Shown: positions 1-9,347 of the stretch, piece by piece
Layout of the letters: each line of letters opens with the position of its first letter
Position numbering within the stretch: the first letter of the stretch is position 1
Program-made: the position numbers and the translations under genes
Origin: Candidatus Intricatilinea gracilis
GTDB taxonomy: Bacteria > Pseudomonadota > Gammaproteobacteria > Burkholderiales > Burkholderiaceae_C
Assembly: GCA_016702605.1 (NCBI GenBank)
Contig: JADJDQ010000006.1
Coordinates: forward strand, 144,874-208,873
Direction of reading: 5' to 3'
Length of the DNA stretch: 64,000 nt
Notes under the pieces: generated by a model
The model's input: the letters and a program-made list of their open reading frames with translations, nothing else
Told to the model about the DNA's origin: nothing
Database searches by the model: none

Positions 1-198
1 CTCGATCAGCAGCGGGCGCTGCAGCTCGCCGGCCAGCCACAGCGTGGTGGCGATGGCCTCGTCGGCCAGGTAGCCGGCGAGGTAGAGCCGCTCGGCCAGC
101 GGCTGTTGGGGGGAGGTTGTCGCGATCGTGCCGGCGGATCCACCAGCGCCTGACGTCGACGACGACGAGGACGTGTCCGGCACAGCGTCGCCCCGCAT
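1..198 (-). CDS. coxD: MoxR/CoxD-type AAA ATPase, N-terminal fragment
   Basis: Only the first 66 codons are inside the window; the gene runs off the left edge. A low-complexity start (Ser/Thr/Gly-rich) leads into YLADEAIATTLWLAGELQRP followed by LLIE. In MoxR-family ATPases this stretch lies just before the Walker A loop, which would fall outside the window. In CO dehydrogenase clusters CoxD is a membrane-associated AAA+ chaperone needed to mature the [CuSMoO2] centre (known for Oligotropha). The ATG overlaps the coxG stop (TGATG), so translation is probably coupled. Family call is good; the exact name rests on the cox context. Confidence 0.72.
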   Translation of the reverse strand, partial: MRGDAVPDTSSSSSTSGAGGSAGTIATTSPQQPLAERLYLAGYLADEAIATTLWLAGELQRPLLIE

Positions 199-974
199 CA
201 GCTGCGCTTGCCGAACAGGCCGCCGAACCAGCTCTTGATCAGCATCCACGCGATAGCCAGGCCGTTGAGTTCGGTCTGCGGCTGGGCTTGCGGCGCTGCG
301 GCGCGCGGGGCTGGCGCGGGTGCAGCCGCCGGCGGCGCGGGCACGTCGGCGGGTGCACCCGCCGCGAAGACCGCAGCAGCCGGGTTTGCCGCAGCCCGCT
401 CGGTAACAGGCTCCGGTAGGGCAGCCTCCGCGGCGGCCGGCGCAGGCGCCGGAGCAGCGTCAGGCGCAGCAGCGACAACAGCAGTGGCGGCAGGAGCTTC
501 CGCCTCGGCCACCACCGGCACCGCCGCAGCCGCCAGGCTGAAGTTGCCGGCGAACTGGGCCAGGATCATGTCCGACACCTGCACCAGCATACGTCCGCCG
601 AACTGGGCGAACTTGCCGTTGACGATGACGGCTGCCTCGCCCACCAGCACGGCCTGCTCGGGTGTGTCGCCGGGTTCGACGCGCGCGTTCAGGTTCATCG
701 AGGCGGTCGAGCCGGCCTTGTCCGCGCCCTTGCCGAGCAGCTGCATGTGGCGCGCGGCCTCGTCCAGCGCCAGCAGCTCGATGTCGCCGGAAAACGCGGC
801 CGTGGCCGGGCCGATCTTGACCTTCACCGCGCCCTTGTAGTGCGTGGCGTCGAGCTGTTCGGTGATGGACGCGCCGGGCATGCAGCCCGCCACGGCGTGC
901 ACGTCGCGCAGCACGGCCCAGGCCTGGGCCGGGCTGGCGGCCACGGGGTAACGCTTGTCGAGTTTGACTTCCAT
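198..974 (-). CDS. coxG: CoxG, CO dehydrogenase accessory protein (SRPBCC fold)
   Basis: 258 aa. Residues about 1-145 form the CoxG/SRPBCC domain (start MEVKLDKRYPV; then AVAGCMPGASI, and KVKIGPATAAFSG). A long Ala/Pro-rich linker (about 150-230) follows, then a hydrophobic amphipathic tail (AIAWMLIKSWFGGLFGKRS) that would anchor it to the membrane. Family knowledge: CoxG proteins bind a lipophilic quinone-like ligand and are proposed to tether CODH to the membrane and link it to the quinone pool. It starts 26 bp after coxL and overlaps coxD by one base. No strong Shine-Dalgarno is visible, so it probably relies on read-through from coxL. Confidence 0.88.
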   Translation of the reverse strand: MEVKLDKRYPVAASPAQAWAVLRDVHAVAGCMPGASITEQLDATHYKGAVKVKIGPATAAFSGDIELLALDEAARHMQLLGKGADKAGSTASMNLNARVEPGDTPEQAVLVGEAAVIVNGKFAQFGGRMLVQVSDMILAQFAGNFSLAAAAVPVVAEAEAPAATAVVAAAPDAAPAPAPAAAEAALPEPVTERAAANPAAAVFAAGAPADVPAPPAAAPAPAPRAAAPQAQPQTELNGLAIAWMLIKSWFGGLFGKRS

Positions 975-1000
975 GTACTGCTTGCTTCAGTTGTCGTCGC

Positions 1001-3421
1001 TCAGGCGTCCAGCGCCACGCCGCTCTTCTTGAGCTGCTGCCAGACGCGGAAGGCCGTGTGCGGCATGGTCATGTCGGTCACGCCCAGGTGGGCGAAGGCG
1101 TCGACGATGGCCGAGGTGAAGGTCGGGATGGAGCCCACGTGCGGCGACTCGGCCACGCCCTTGGCGCCGATGGGGTGGTGCGGGCTGGGCGTGACGGTGA
1201 AGTCGGTCTCCCACTTCGGCGTCTCGACCGCGGTGGGCAAAAAGTAGTCCATCAGTGTGTTGCCGCTCAGGTTGCCCTGCGCGTCGAAGGGCATCTGCTG
1301 GCCCATCGCGACGGCAAAACCTTCGGTCAGGCCGCCGTGGATCTGGCCCTCGATGATCATGGGGTTGATGCGCGTGCCGCAGTCATCCAGCGCGATGAAG
1401 CGGCGGATCTTGGTCTCGCCCGTGCCGCGGTCGATGTCGACCACACACAGGTAGATGCCGAAGGGGAAGGTGAAGTTGGGCGGGTCGTAGTAGTGCACCG
1501 CCTCCAACCCCGGCTCCAGGCCCGGCGGCGGGCTGTTGTAGGCGGCCCAGGAGATGTCCTTCATGGTCTTGAAGCGGCTGTCGTCGCCTTGCACCTTGAA
1601 GCGGTCGATCTCCCAGTCCAGATCACCTTCGCCCACTTCGAGCAGATGGGCGGCGATCTTGCGCGCCTTGGCGTGGATCTTTCTGGACGCCATGGCGATG
1701 GCCGCACCGGCCACCGGCGTGGAACGCGAGCCATAGGTGCCCAGGCCGTAGGGCGCGGTGCTGGTGTCACCTTCCTCGACCTGGATCACCTCGCTCGGAA
1801 TACCCAGCTCGGTGGCGATGATCTGCGCATAGGTGGTCGCATGCGCCTGGCCGGTCGAGATGGTGCCCATGCGCGCGATGGCGCTGCCGGTCGGGTGGAT
1901 GCGGATCTCGCACGAGTCGAACATGCCCACACCCAGGATGTCGCACATCTTGCTGGGGCCGGCGCCCACCACCTCGGTGAAGGCGACCAGGCCAATGCCC
2001 ATCAGCGTGGGGCTGTCGGGGTTGGCACGGGTGGCGGCCTGTTCGGCGCGCAGGCCGGTGTAGTCCACCTTGGCCAACACCTGGTCGAGCGCAGTCTGGT
2101 AGTCGCCCGAGTCGTACTCGAAGCCGAAGGCGCTCTTGTAGGGGAACTGTTCCTTCCTGATGAAGTTCTTCGCGCGGATCTCGGCCTTGTCGATGCCGAG
2201 TTTTTGCGCCAGCACGTCGACCATGCGCTCGATCAGGTAGACCGCCTCGGTGACGCGGAAGCTGCAGCGGTAGGCCACGCCGCCCGGCGCCTTGTTGGTG
2301 TACACGCCCTTGACGCTGCAGTGCGCCGCGGCGATGTCATACGAGCCCGAGCAGATGTGGAACATGCCGGCCGGGAACTTGGTGGGGTCGGCGCAGGCGT
2401 CGAAGGCGCCGTGGTCGGCGATGACGTTCACGCGCAGGCCCAGGATCTTGCCGTCCGGCGTGGCGGCGAGTTCGCCGTCCATGTGGTAGTCGCGGGCAAA
2501 GGCGGTGGTCGAGATGTTCTCGATGCGGTCCTCGATCCACTTCACCGGCCGGCCCAGCACGATGCTGGCGACGATGGCGCACACATACCCCGGATACACG
2601 CCGACCTTGTTGCCGAAGCCGCCGCCGATGTCCGGGCTGACGATGCGCACCTTCGATTCCGGAATGCCCGACAGCAGCGACACCACCGTGCGCACGATGT
2701 GCGGCGCCTGCGAGGTCATGTAGGTGACCAGTTCGCCGCGGATCGGGTCGAAGCTCGCCACGCAGCCGCAGGTCTCCAGCGGGCAGGGGTGCACGCGCGG
2801 GTAGTGCATGTGCTGGCTGACCGTGACCGGCGCGCTGGCGAACACCGCATCGGCGGCGGCCTTGTCGCCGGCTTCCCAGGTGAAGATGTGGTTGTGGTGC
2901 TCGCGCTTGCCGTGCGCACCTTCGGTCTTGCCGGCCAGGTCCTCGCGCAGCACGGGCGCGTCGGGCAGCAGGGCGGCATAGGGGTCGATGACGACCGGCA
3001 GCTCCTCGTACTCGACCACCACGGCCTCGACGCCGTCGGCGGCGATGTAGCGGTCCTCGGCAATGACGACGGCCACTTCCTGCATCTGGAAGTGCACCTT
3101 GCCGTCGGCCAGCACGGCGGCCACGTCGCCGGCCAGGGTGGGCATCCAGTGCAGCTTGAGCGGCTTCAGGTCCTCGGCCGTCAGCACCGCGATCACGCCG
3201 GGGATGGCCAGCGCGGCGCTCTTGTCGATGCTCTTGATGCGCGCATGCGCCAGCGGCGAGCGCACGATGTCCATGACGACCATGCCGGGCAGCTTCATGT
3301 CGTCGACATAGTTGCCCTTGCCCTGGATGAAGCGGGCGTCCTCCTTGCGCAGCCGGCTGTCGCCCATGCCCTGCAGGGCGGCGGTGCGTTCAAGCAGTTT
3401 CGGATCGGTGGGTGCGTTCAT
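1001..3421 (-). CDS. coxL: Aerobic carbon monoxide dehydrogenase large (molybdenum) subunit, form I
   Basis: 806 aa, the usual length. It oxidises CO with water to CO2 at a Mo-Cu pterin site, passing electrons through CoxS to CoxM. The loop VAYRCSFR at residues 382-389 is the form I signature; Cys386 corresponds to the copper-binding cysteine (Cys388 in Oligotropha). The C-terminal GAKGVAESPHVG supplies the conserved Glu beside molybdenum, and SPDIGGGFGNK is a cofactor-binding motif. An upstream in-frame ATG (3487) would add 22 residues unlike the family; the start at 3421 (MNAPTDPKLL) was chosen. It follows coxS by 22 bp in the M-S-L order typical of form I clusters. Form II enzymes carry AYRGAGR here, so this is not a generic xanthine-oxidase homologue. 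Confidence 0.96.
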   Translation of the reverse strand: MNAPTDPKLLERTAALQGMGDSRLRKEDARFIQGKGNYVDDMKLPGMVVMDIVRSPLAHARIKSIDKSAALAIPGVIAVLTAEDLKPLKLHWMPTLAGDVAAVLADGKVHFQMQEVAVVIAEDRYIAADGVEAVVVEYEELPVVIDPYAALLPDAPVLREDLAGKTEGAHGKREHHNHIFTWEAGDKAAADAVFASAPVTVSQHMHYPRVHPCPLETCGCVASFDPIRGELVTYMTSQAPHIVRTVVSLLSGIPESKVRIVSPDIGGGFGNKVGVYPGYVCAIVASIVLGRPVKWIEDRIENISTTAFARDYHMDGELAATPDGKILGLRVNVIADHGAFDACADPTKFPAGMFHICSGSYDIAAAHCSVKGVYTNKAPGGVAYRCSFRVTEAVYLIERMVDVLAQKLGIDKAEIRAKNFIRKEQFPYKSAFGFEYDSGDYQTALDQVLAKVDYTGLRAEQAATRANPDSPTLMGIGLVAFTEVVGAGPSKMCDILGVGMFDSCEIRIHPTGSAIARMGTISTGQAHATTYAQIIATELGIPSEVIQVEEGDTSTAPYGLGTYGSRSTPVAGAAIAMASRKIHAKARKIAAHLLEVGEGDLDWEIDRFKVQGDDSRFKTMKDISWAAYNSPPPGLEPGLEAVHYYDPPNFTFPFGIYLCVVDIDRGTGETKIRRFIALDDCGTRINPMIIEGQIHGGLTEGFAVAMGQQMPFDAQGNLSGNTLMDYFLPTAVETPKWETDFTVTPSPHHPIGAKGVAESPHVGSIPTFTSAIVDAFAHLGVTDMTMPHTAFRVWQQLKKSGVALDA

Positions 3422-3443
3422 GATGGGGTGATCCTTGGTCGAC

Positions 3444-3962
<519 letters not shown>

Positions 3963-3977
3963 GGTCATGTCTCCGGT

Positions 3978-4838
3978 TCAGCAACGCGCTGCGGCGCGGG
4001 CCAGGGCACGGCGCAGCATCTGGCCGGCCATGGCAGTCTTGTACTCACGGTCGCCGCGCAGGTCTTCCGCCGGGTCGCAGATGGCCATGGCGGCGGCGGT
4101 GGCGGCGGCGATGGTGGTTTCGCTCAAGCGTTGGCCCAGCAGCGCGGCTTCGGCAGCCGTGGCGCGCAGCGCGGTGGGCGCCACATTCGTCAGGCCGATG
4201 CGGATGTGGCTCACCACATCGCCGTCCAGGCGTATCACCACGGCCGCGGCGGCGGTGGCCCAGTCGCCGGTCTTGCGCTTGAGCTTTTCGTAGGCGTAGC
4301 CCGTCTTCGGCGCAAAGGCCGGCACCCGGATCTGCGTGAGGATCTCGTTTTCGGCCATCGCCGTCATGTAGGTGCCCAGAAAGAACTGGTCCGCTGCCAC
4401 GCTGCGGGTGCCACCCGGGCCTTGCAGCACCAGCGTGGCATCCAGGGCGATCGAGATGGCCGGGTGATCGTTGCCCGGGTCGCCGTGGGCGATGTCGCCG
4501 CCGATCGTGCCGCGGTTGCGCACCTGCGGGTCGGCGATCTGCCGCGCCGCTTCGGCCAGCAGTGGCACCTTGGCCTGCAGGATGGGGTTGGCGATGAGTT
4601 CGTTCTCGACCGTCATCGCGCCGATCACGACGGTGGCGCCGTCCTCGCATACGCCGCGCAATTCGGCGATCTTGTTCAGGTCGATCAGCGCCGACGGCGC
4701 CGCGAAACGCAGCTTCATCATCGGCAGCAGGCTGTGCCCGCCGGCCAGCAGCTTGGCGTCCGGCCCCAGGCTGCCGAGCAGCGAGATGGCTTCACCCACC
4801 GAGCGGGGGGCGTGGTAATCGAACGAGGCAGGAATCAT
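3978..4838 (-). CDS. coxM: Aerobic carbon monoxide dehydrogenase medium (FAD) subunit
   Basis: 286 aa, full length for CoxM. FAD-binding motifs are AGGHSLLPMMKLR (about residues 32-44) and TIGGDIAHGDPGNDHPA (about 110-126), both characteristic of CO dehydrogenase medium subunits. It passes electrons from the CoxS iron-sulfur clusters to the quinone pool. The start is supported by AAGGAG about 7 nt upstream of ATG. It is the first gene of the cox operon. The 300-bp leader upstream separates it from the rcoM-like regulator and probably carries the operon promoter. Confidence 0.94.
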   Translation of the reverse strand: MIPASFDYHAPRSVGEAISLLGSLGPDAKLLAGGHSLLPMMKLRFAAPSALIDLNKIAELRGVCEDGATVVIGAMTVENELIANPILQAKVPLLAEAARQIADPQVRNRGTIGGDIAHGDPGNDHPAISIALDATLVLQGPGGTRSVAADQFFLGTYMTAMAENEILTQIRVPAFAPKTGYAYEKLKRKTGDWATAAAAVVIRLDGDVVSHIRIGLTNVAPTALRATAAEAALLGQRLSETTIAAATAAAMAICDPAEDLRGDREYKTAMAGQMLRRALARAAARC

Positions 4839-5138
4839 CGAGGTCTCCTTGGGCTGACGGGCGCTGCGACTGGCGCCATCAGACCATTGTGGAAAGGCAA
4901 TGTGAACCAGGTGTCACCGGGGTCTTGAACGGCGTTGGGACCGGCTGCAGCGCACCGGACGCACGAAGCGCCGCCAAGCTTGAACGAACGGCAGCAGCGC
5001 TGCACGAACGGCAGGACAGCCCGCGGCGGGCGGCCGTCTGGCTAGTAACAAGGCTGTAAGCGGCTGCGGGAAAACGATGAAGGGGCTTACCCCAGCGGCA
5101 TGAGCAGGTGCCGCACCGGGGGGGGGAGGCACGAGTGC
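4839..5138 (-). promoter_or_regulatory. cox operon control region with repeated TTnnnG / GAACGGC motifs
   Basis: This 300-bp gap between coxM and the rcoM-like gene holds no gene. On the + strand GAACGGC occurs three times (4927-4933, 4986-4992, 5006-5012); the last two are exactly 20 bp apart. On the transcribed minus strand, hexamers of form TTnnnG (TTCGTG, TTCAAG, TTCGTG, TTCAAG) lie at 5008-5003, 4984-4979, 4967-4962 and 4929-4924. Direct repeats of TTnnnG are, from memory, the described target of Burkholderia RcoM. Assignment as RcoM operators is inference; no clear -35/-10 pair was found. Confidence 0.5.
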
Positions 5139-5921
5139 TTACTTCGTTGACGCGCTGGCACCGGCCGGCACGCCCAACCTTTCGAGCAACGCCGCTGAAC
5201 TGCTGCGGGACACGGCCACAGGCTCGTCCACCCCGTCGAGCAACACGGCGAGTTTTCCTTCGTCGCGTTGCAACTGGCTCACCGCGCGCAGGTTGATGAC
5301 GTGGCTGCGGTGTACACGCATGAAGTGGTCGGGGTCGAGGCGCGTTTCGATGTCGCCGATGGCGAGGTTGCAGAACTGCTTGCCCTGTGCGGTGATCACG
5401 CGGGTGTAGTGGCCGTCCGAGCGCACGGCCAGGATGTCGTCGGCATCCACGAAGGCGATGCGATTGGATGCCACGGTGGGGATCTTGAGCAGGCGGCGGC
5501 GGTTGTCGGTGCGACTGGGCTGGGTTTCTTCGCTCGATGCCACCACGTCGGTGATGTCGTGAAAGACCAGCACATACCCGACCGGTTCGAGCGCCGCATT
5601 GCGGGTGCGGCTCACCTTGATCAGCAGCACCCGCTCGGGGATGTTGATGATCATGGTCATGGGCGGCGGGTTGGTCACCGGGCACCGGCCGGCAGCCTGG
5701 TCGAGCATGAACTCGACCTTGGGCTTGGAGCGTTCGGGGTGAAAACTCAGCACCATGCGGTCGAAGGGCTGCAAACGTTCGACCGGCAAGACGCGGCGTG
5801 CGTAGTCGTTCATGCCCACGACACGGCGGTCGTCGTCGAGATGGACGATGCCGACCTCGAAGCGCTCGAGCAGGTAAAGCGGTGAGGTGGCAGCGCTGAG
5901 CTGCACGCGGGGGGCGTCCAT
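5139..5921 (-). CDS. rcoM: RcoM-like single-component CO sensor, PAS-LytTR transcription factor
   Basis: 260 aa. An N-terminal PAS domain (about 13-125, ending in GYVLVFHDITDVV) is followed by a LytTR DNA-binding domain (about 150-250, with FVDADDILAVRSDGHYTRV and FMRVHRSHVINL). RcoM of Burkholderia xenovorans binds heme in its PAS domain through His74, with Cys94 and Met104 as redox- and CO-switched partners. Here His61 (LSFHPERS), Cys80 (GRCPVTN) and Met90 reproduce that spacing (19 and 10 residues versus 20 and 10). It lies directly upstream of coxM on the same strand, the expected place for a CO-responsive activator. Without the ligand residues it could be any PAS-LytTR protein; together with the cox genes RcoM is strongly favoured. 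Confidence 0.86.
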   Translation of the reverse strand: MDAPRVQLSAATSPLYLLERFEVGIVHLDDDRRVVGMNDYARRVLPVERLQPFDRMVLSFHPERSKPKVEFMLDQAAGRCPVTNPPPMTMIINIPERVLLIKVSRTRNAALEPVGYVLVFHDITDVVASSEETQPSRTDNRRRLLKIPTVASNRIAFVDADDILAVRSDGHYTRVITAQGKQFCNLAIGDIETRLDPDHFMRVHRSHVINLRAVSQLQRDEGKLAVLLDGVDEPVAVSRSSSAALLERLGVPAGASASTK

Positions 5922-6164
5922 GTGGGGTCTAGTCTCCGATCACCCGGCGCGTGGACTCGCGTGCTCGCATGGTCCCATCCGCCATCGATACGCGGGGCAT
6001 CGACGGCACGATTCAACCACGTCGACCAGGGCCGCGCTTGCGGCATCATCCCGCGTGCGCTGGCGTCCACCTGCTGCTTCGCATCGGTGCCGGTTGCCAT
6101 CGGCGGGTGGGTGCTGGCCATCCGTCGTTTGCCCCAACCCCTACCCCGACCCACGGAGAGCTGC

Positions 6165-7079
6165 ATGTCCTTGTCCCTGCTCGAGCAACGTGATCCCGCC
6201 TGGCTCGACCTCCAGTACAACAACCGCGCGCGGGTGGCCGACTCGGTCGACATCCTGGCGCGTTGGGCGGCCGAAGCGGCCGTCGCACGTGCCGAGATGT
6301 CGGCCGCCGGCCATGCGAGGCTCGATCTGGCCTATGGCCCGGGGCCGAGTGACCGCATCGACGTGTTCACGCCGCGTGGGCCGGCAAGTGAGGACGAGGC
6401 CGAACATTCGGACGGCGCGCCGGTGCTGGTGTTCATCCACGGTGGCTGGTGGCGCGCGCTGAGCAAGGACGATTTCAGCCACGTCGCGCCGGCCTACACC
6501 CGAGCCGGTGCCCTGGTGATGCTGCCCGAGTACGCCTTGTGCCCGGCCGTGACGATCGATCAGATCTGCCTGCAGACCACCCAGGCGCTGGCCTGGGCCT
6601 GGCGCAATGCGGCCAAGTTTGGCGGTGACCCGAGCCGCATCGTCGTGGTGGGCCATTCGGCTGGCGCCCATCTGGCGGCCATGTTGCTGTGCTGCGACTG
6701 GCGCAGCGTGGGCAAGGATCTGCCGGCCAATCTGGTGCGATCGGCCCTGGCCATCTCGGGTCTGTACGACCTGGCGCCGGTACAACACACCCCGTTCGTG
6801 CAGGTCGACCTCAACCTCACGGACGAGGCCGTGGCAAGGCTGAGCCCGGCGCGATTTGGCGCACCCAAGGGCCGGCTGATGGCCACGGTGGGCGGTGACG
6901 AGAGTGAATCGTTTCTGGCGCAAAACGATGCCATTCGCGCTGCCTGGGGCCAACGGACCGTGCCGGTGTGTGAGGCGATCACCGGCACCAACCACTTCAC
7001 CGTGGTCGATGACTTCATCACCCCCGGCGGGCGCCAGTTTGGTCTGGCCTGGGAGCTGCTGGACGGGACGTCGCGCTGA
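6165..7079 (+). CDS. Alpha/beta hydrolase (esterase / arylformamidase-like)
   Basis: 304 aa, cytoplasmic. The oxyanion-hole motif HGGWW (within VFIHGGWWRAL) and the nucleophile elbow GHSAGAH are clear; ITGTNHFTV contains the probable catalytic His. HGGWW plus GHSAGAH resembles the BNA7-type kynurenine formamidase/carboxylesterase group. No kynurenine-pathway gene is nearby, so the substrate is unknown. ATG 6165 was chosen because GGAG lies just upstream and the longer in-frame extension to 5922 has no domain content. It is divergent from rcoM across about 240 bp that must hold both promoters. Confidence 0.8.
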   Translation: MSLSLLEQRDPAWLDLQYNNRARVADSVDILARWAAEAAVARAEMSAAGHARLDLAYGPGPSDRIDVFTPRGPASEDEAEHSDGAPVLVFIHGGWWRALSKDDFSHVAPAYTRAGALVMLPEYALCPAVTIDQICLQTTQALAWAWRNAAKFGGDPSRIVVVGHSAGAHLAAMLLCCDWRSVGKDLPANLVRSALAISGLYDLAPVQHTPFVQVDLNLTDEAVARLSPARFGAPKGRLMATVGGDESESFLAQNDAIRAAWGQRTVPVCEAITGTNHFTVVDDFITPGGRQFGLAWELLDGTSR

Positions 7080-7148
7080 GCGCCTGACCGGCGCCACTGG
7101 GCCGCATGCGCTGGATCCACCAGCCTCACGAGCCTCGGCAGAACATGT

Positions 7149-7820
7149 TCAGGCGGTCGGCGGCTTGCGCTGCGCCCGTGCCCGGGCCAGCGCGGCCTCG
7201 ATCACGCTGCGTTTGCGCTCGATCTCGGCAGGTGTATTGGCCCGGGTGAGGTCGTCGAGGTGGGCCAGCTTGTGTTCGGCCTTGTCCGCCAGTGTGGCGT
7301 CGTGGTCGGCCTTGGCGCTGGCGCGGCGCTCGTTGCGTGCCACGTAGCGCTGGCGGGCGAGGGTGGCGTCGGCCTCGCTCCAGGCGTGCCAGCCGCTCAG
7401 GCCGGGGGTGGCCTCGATCAGGCTGATGCAGTCGACCGGGCAGGCCGGCACACACAACTCACAGCCGGTGCATTGCGGCTCGATGACCGTGTGCATGCGT
7501 TTGTGTGTGCCGATGATGCAGTCGACCGGGCAGGCCTTGATACACAGCGTGCAGCCGATGCACCAGGCTTCGTCGATCACGGCCAGCAGGCGTGGGCCGG
7601 CGCTGCCACAGCTGGGGTCGAGCGCTTGTTCGGCCTCGGTCGGCGCCCGGCCGATGGCTGCGGCCAGGCGAGTGATGCCTTCGACACCACCCGGCGGGCA
7701 GCGGTTGATGGCCGCACCGTCGGCACAGATGGCCTGGGCGTAGGCGCGGCAGTCGACGTAGCCGCAGCGGGTGCACTGCGTCTGCGGCAACAGGGCGTCG
7801 ATGGCGTCGATGTTGGTCAC
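7149..7820 (-). CDS. rnfB: RnfB/RsxB-family ferredoxin-type electron transport protein
   Basis: About 223 aa from a GTG at 7820; a TTG eight codons further upstream is an alternative, and neither has a strong ribosome site. The N-terminal [4Fe-4S] motif region begins TQCTRCGYVDCRAYA. Two ferredoxin clusters follow (CIGCTLCIKACPVDC and CTGCELCVPACPVDC). A Lys/Arg/Ala-rich tail ends the protein. The hydrophobic N-terminal anchor of gammaproteobacterial RnfB is absent, as is usual for the standalone betaproteobacterial version. No other rnf gene is near, so it probably works as a soluble multi-cluster ferredoxin rather than part of a membrane Rnf complex. Confidence 0.82.
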   Translation of the reverse strand: MTNIDAIDALLPQTQCTRCGYVDCRAYAQAICADGAAINRCPPGGVEGITRLAAAIGRAPTEAEQALDPSCGSAGPRLLAVIDEAWCIGCTLCIKACPVDCIIGTHKRMHTVIEPQCTGCELCVPACPVDCISLIEATPGLSGWHAWSEADATLARQRYVARNERRASAKADHDATLADKAEHKLAHLDDLTRANTPAEIERKRSVIEAALARARAQRKPPTA

Positions 7821-7935
7821 ACCGGGCAGGTCAGGCAAAAGTGAGACGGCCCGGCTGCCCGACGTGTCGGGGCAACCGGGCCGCAGCGGCTGGTCCAGGT
7901 CGGGGCGGGCTGCACCGGCAGTCCGCGCCGCGCCG

Positions 7936-9225
7936 TCAGGCCTTGACCGACACGAGCTTGCGTTTGGTCGCTGCGGTGCTGGCCGGGGTCTGGTGGCTGA
8001 GGATGAACTCGCGGATCTGCGGATAAACCAGGTCACGCCAGCGCCGACCCGAGAAGATGCCATAGTGACCGGCGCCTTCGACGTCGTAGTGGAACTGCCG
8101 CGTCGACGGGATGCCGGTGCACAGGTCGTGGGCGGCCCTGGTCTGGCCAGCGCCCGAGATGTCGTCGAGTTCACCTTCGACGGTGAGCAGCGCCGTGGTG
8201 CTGATGTCTTCGGGCTTGACCAGTTGGCCGTTGACGTGCCAGTTGTGGTTGACCAGCGCGAAGTCCTGGAACACGACACGGATGGTGTCGAGGTAATACT
8301 CGGCCGGCATGTCGAGCACGGCGTTGTATTCGTCGTAGAACTGGCGATGGGCGTCGACGCTGCTGTCGTCACCGCGCACCAGGTCGAGGAAGTAGTCCCA
8401 GTGTGAACTGGCGTGCCGGTCGGGATTCATCGCCACGAAACCGGTGTGCTGCAGGAAGCCCGGGTAGACGGCGCGACCGGTGCCCGGGTAGTTGCCCGGC
8501 ACACGGTAGATCACGTTGTGCTGGAACCACTCGTGGCTGCGGTTCATCGCCAGGTTGTTGACGGCGGTGGGGCTGCGGCGAGCATCGATCGGGCCGCCCA
8601 TCATGGTCATGGTGCGCGGCGTGAACTCGCCGTTGCTGGCCAGCAGCGAGATGGCGCCCAGCACCGGCACGGTGGGCTGGCAGACCGAGATGACGTTGAC
8701 CTCGGGGCCGATGTGGCGGATGAACTCCTGCACATAGGTGACGTAGTCATCGAGGCGGAAGGCGCCGTCGCTGAGCGGCACCATGCGGGCGTCGACCCAG
8801 TCGGTGATGTAGACCTTGTGGGTCGCCAGCAGGGTGCGCACGGTGTCGCGCAGCAGGGTGGAATGGTGGCCCGACAGGGGGGCCACGATCAGCACGATGG
8901 GCTGCGTCTTCATCTGCTCGAGCAGCTTGGCGTTGTCGGCGAAACGCTTGAAACGCAGCAGGCGGCAGAACGGCTTGCTCATGGCGACCTGTTCCTGCAC
9001 CGCCATCTCGACGCCGTCCACCGTCACGCCGGTGATGCCGAACTGGGGCTTCTCGTATTCCTTGGTCAGGCGGTGCAGCAGGTCGAAGCTGGCCGCCACG
9101 CGGTCCGAGCCCACACCTTGCGAAAACGGCGACAGCGGATGGCTGTAGAGCTTGGCCGTCGCGCTGGCGAATTCGGCGAACGGGCTCATCACGGCGCGTT
9201 GGGTTTCGTAGAGCTGGTAGAGCAT
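7936..9225 (-). CDS. phaZ: Intracellular polyhydroxybutyrate depolymerase
   Basis: 429 aa, the standard length for PhaZa-type intracellular PHB depolymerases that mobilise granule-stored polymer. The catalytic nucleophile is a cysteine: Cys182 in SVCQPTVP, equivalent to Cys183 of Cupriavidus PhaZa1. Conserved segments include APLSGHHSTLLRDTVRTLL and DWVDARMVPLS, with the His near the C-terminus in EGAGHYGIFSGRRWR. The upstream gap contains a TGCA-rich inverted repeat that could bind PhaR, whose gene lies at 34.3 kb. It ends 115 bp before rnfB on the same strand. Confidence 0.95.
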   Translation of the reverse strand: MLYQLYETQRAVMSPFAEFASATAKLYSHPLSPFSQGVGSDRVAASFDLLHRLTKEYEKPQFGITGVTVDGVEMAVQEQVAMSKPFCRLLRFKRFADNAKLLEQMKTQPIVLIVAPLSGHHSTLLRDTVRTLLATHKVYITDWVDARMVPLSDGAFRLDDYVTYVQEFIRHIGPEVNVISVCQPTVPVLGAISLLASNGEFTPRTMTMMGGPIDARRSPTAVNNLAMNRSHEWFQHNVIYRVPGNYPGTGRAVYPGFLQHTGFVAMNPDRHASSHWDYFLDLVRGDDSSVDAHRQFYDEYNAVLDMPAEYYLDTIRVVFQDFALVNHNWHVNGQLVKPEDISTTALLTVEGELDDISGAGQTRAAHDLCTGIPSTRQFHYDVEGAGHYGIFSGRRWRDLVYPQIREFILSHQTPASTAATKRKLVSVKA

Positions 9226-9330
9226 CGTGTTTCCTGTGACCGGGGTCGCCGGATGACCATCCTGACATCGAGCGACGCTGATGGCAGGCCAGGCCCAAGT
9301 GTGGGCCCAGTGGATGGGTTCAAACGTTTA

Positions 9331-9347
9331 TTGTGCAGTGCAACATC
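9331..9347 (-). promoter_or_regulatory. Candidate PhaR operator upstream of phaZ
   Basis: The sequence TTGTGCAGTGCAACATC lies about 106 bp upstream of the phaZ start. Its core TTG-TGCA-G-TGCA-AC resembles the TGCA-containing site that PhaR-type repressors bind at phasin promoters. The rest of the gap 9226-9557 shows no gene. Function as an operator is inferred from the motif and the presence of phaR in the window. Confidence 0.42.

Noticed and set aside
4879..5138. Minus-strand frames in the cox leader
   Set aside because: No motif or homology; the segment is better explained as control DNA with repeats.
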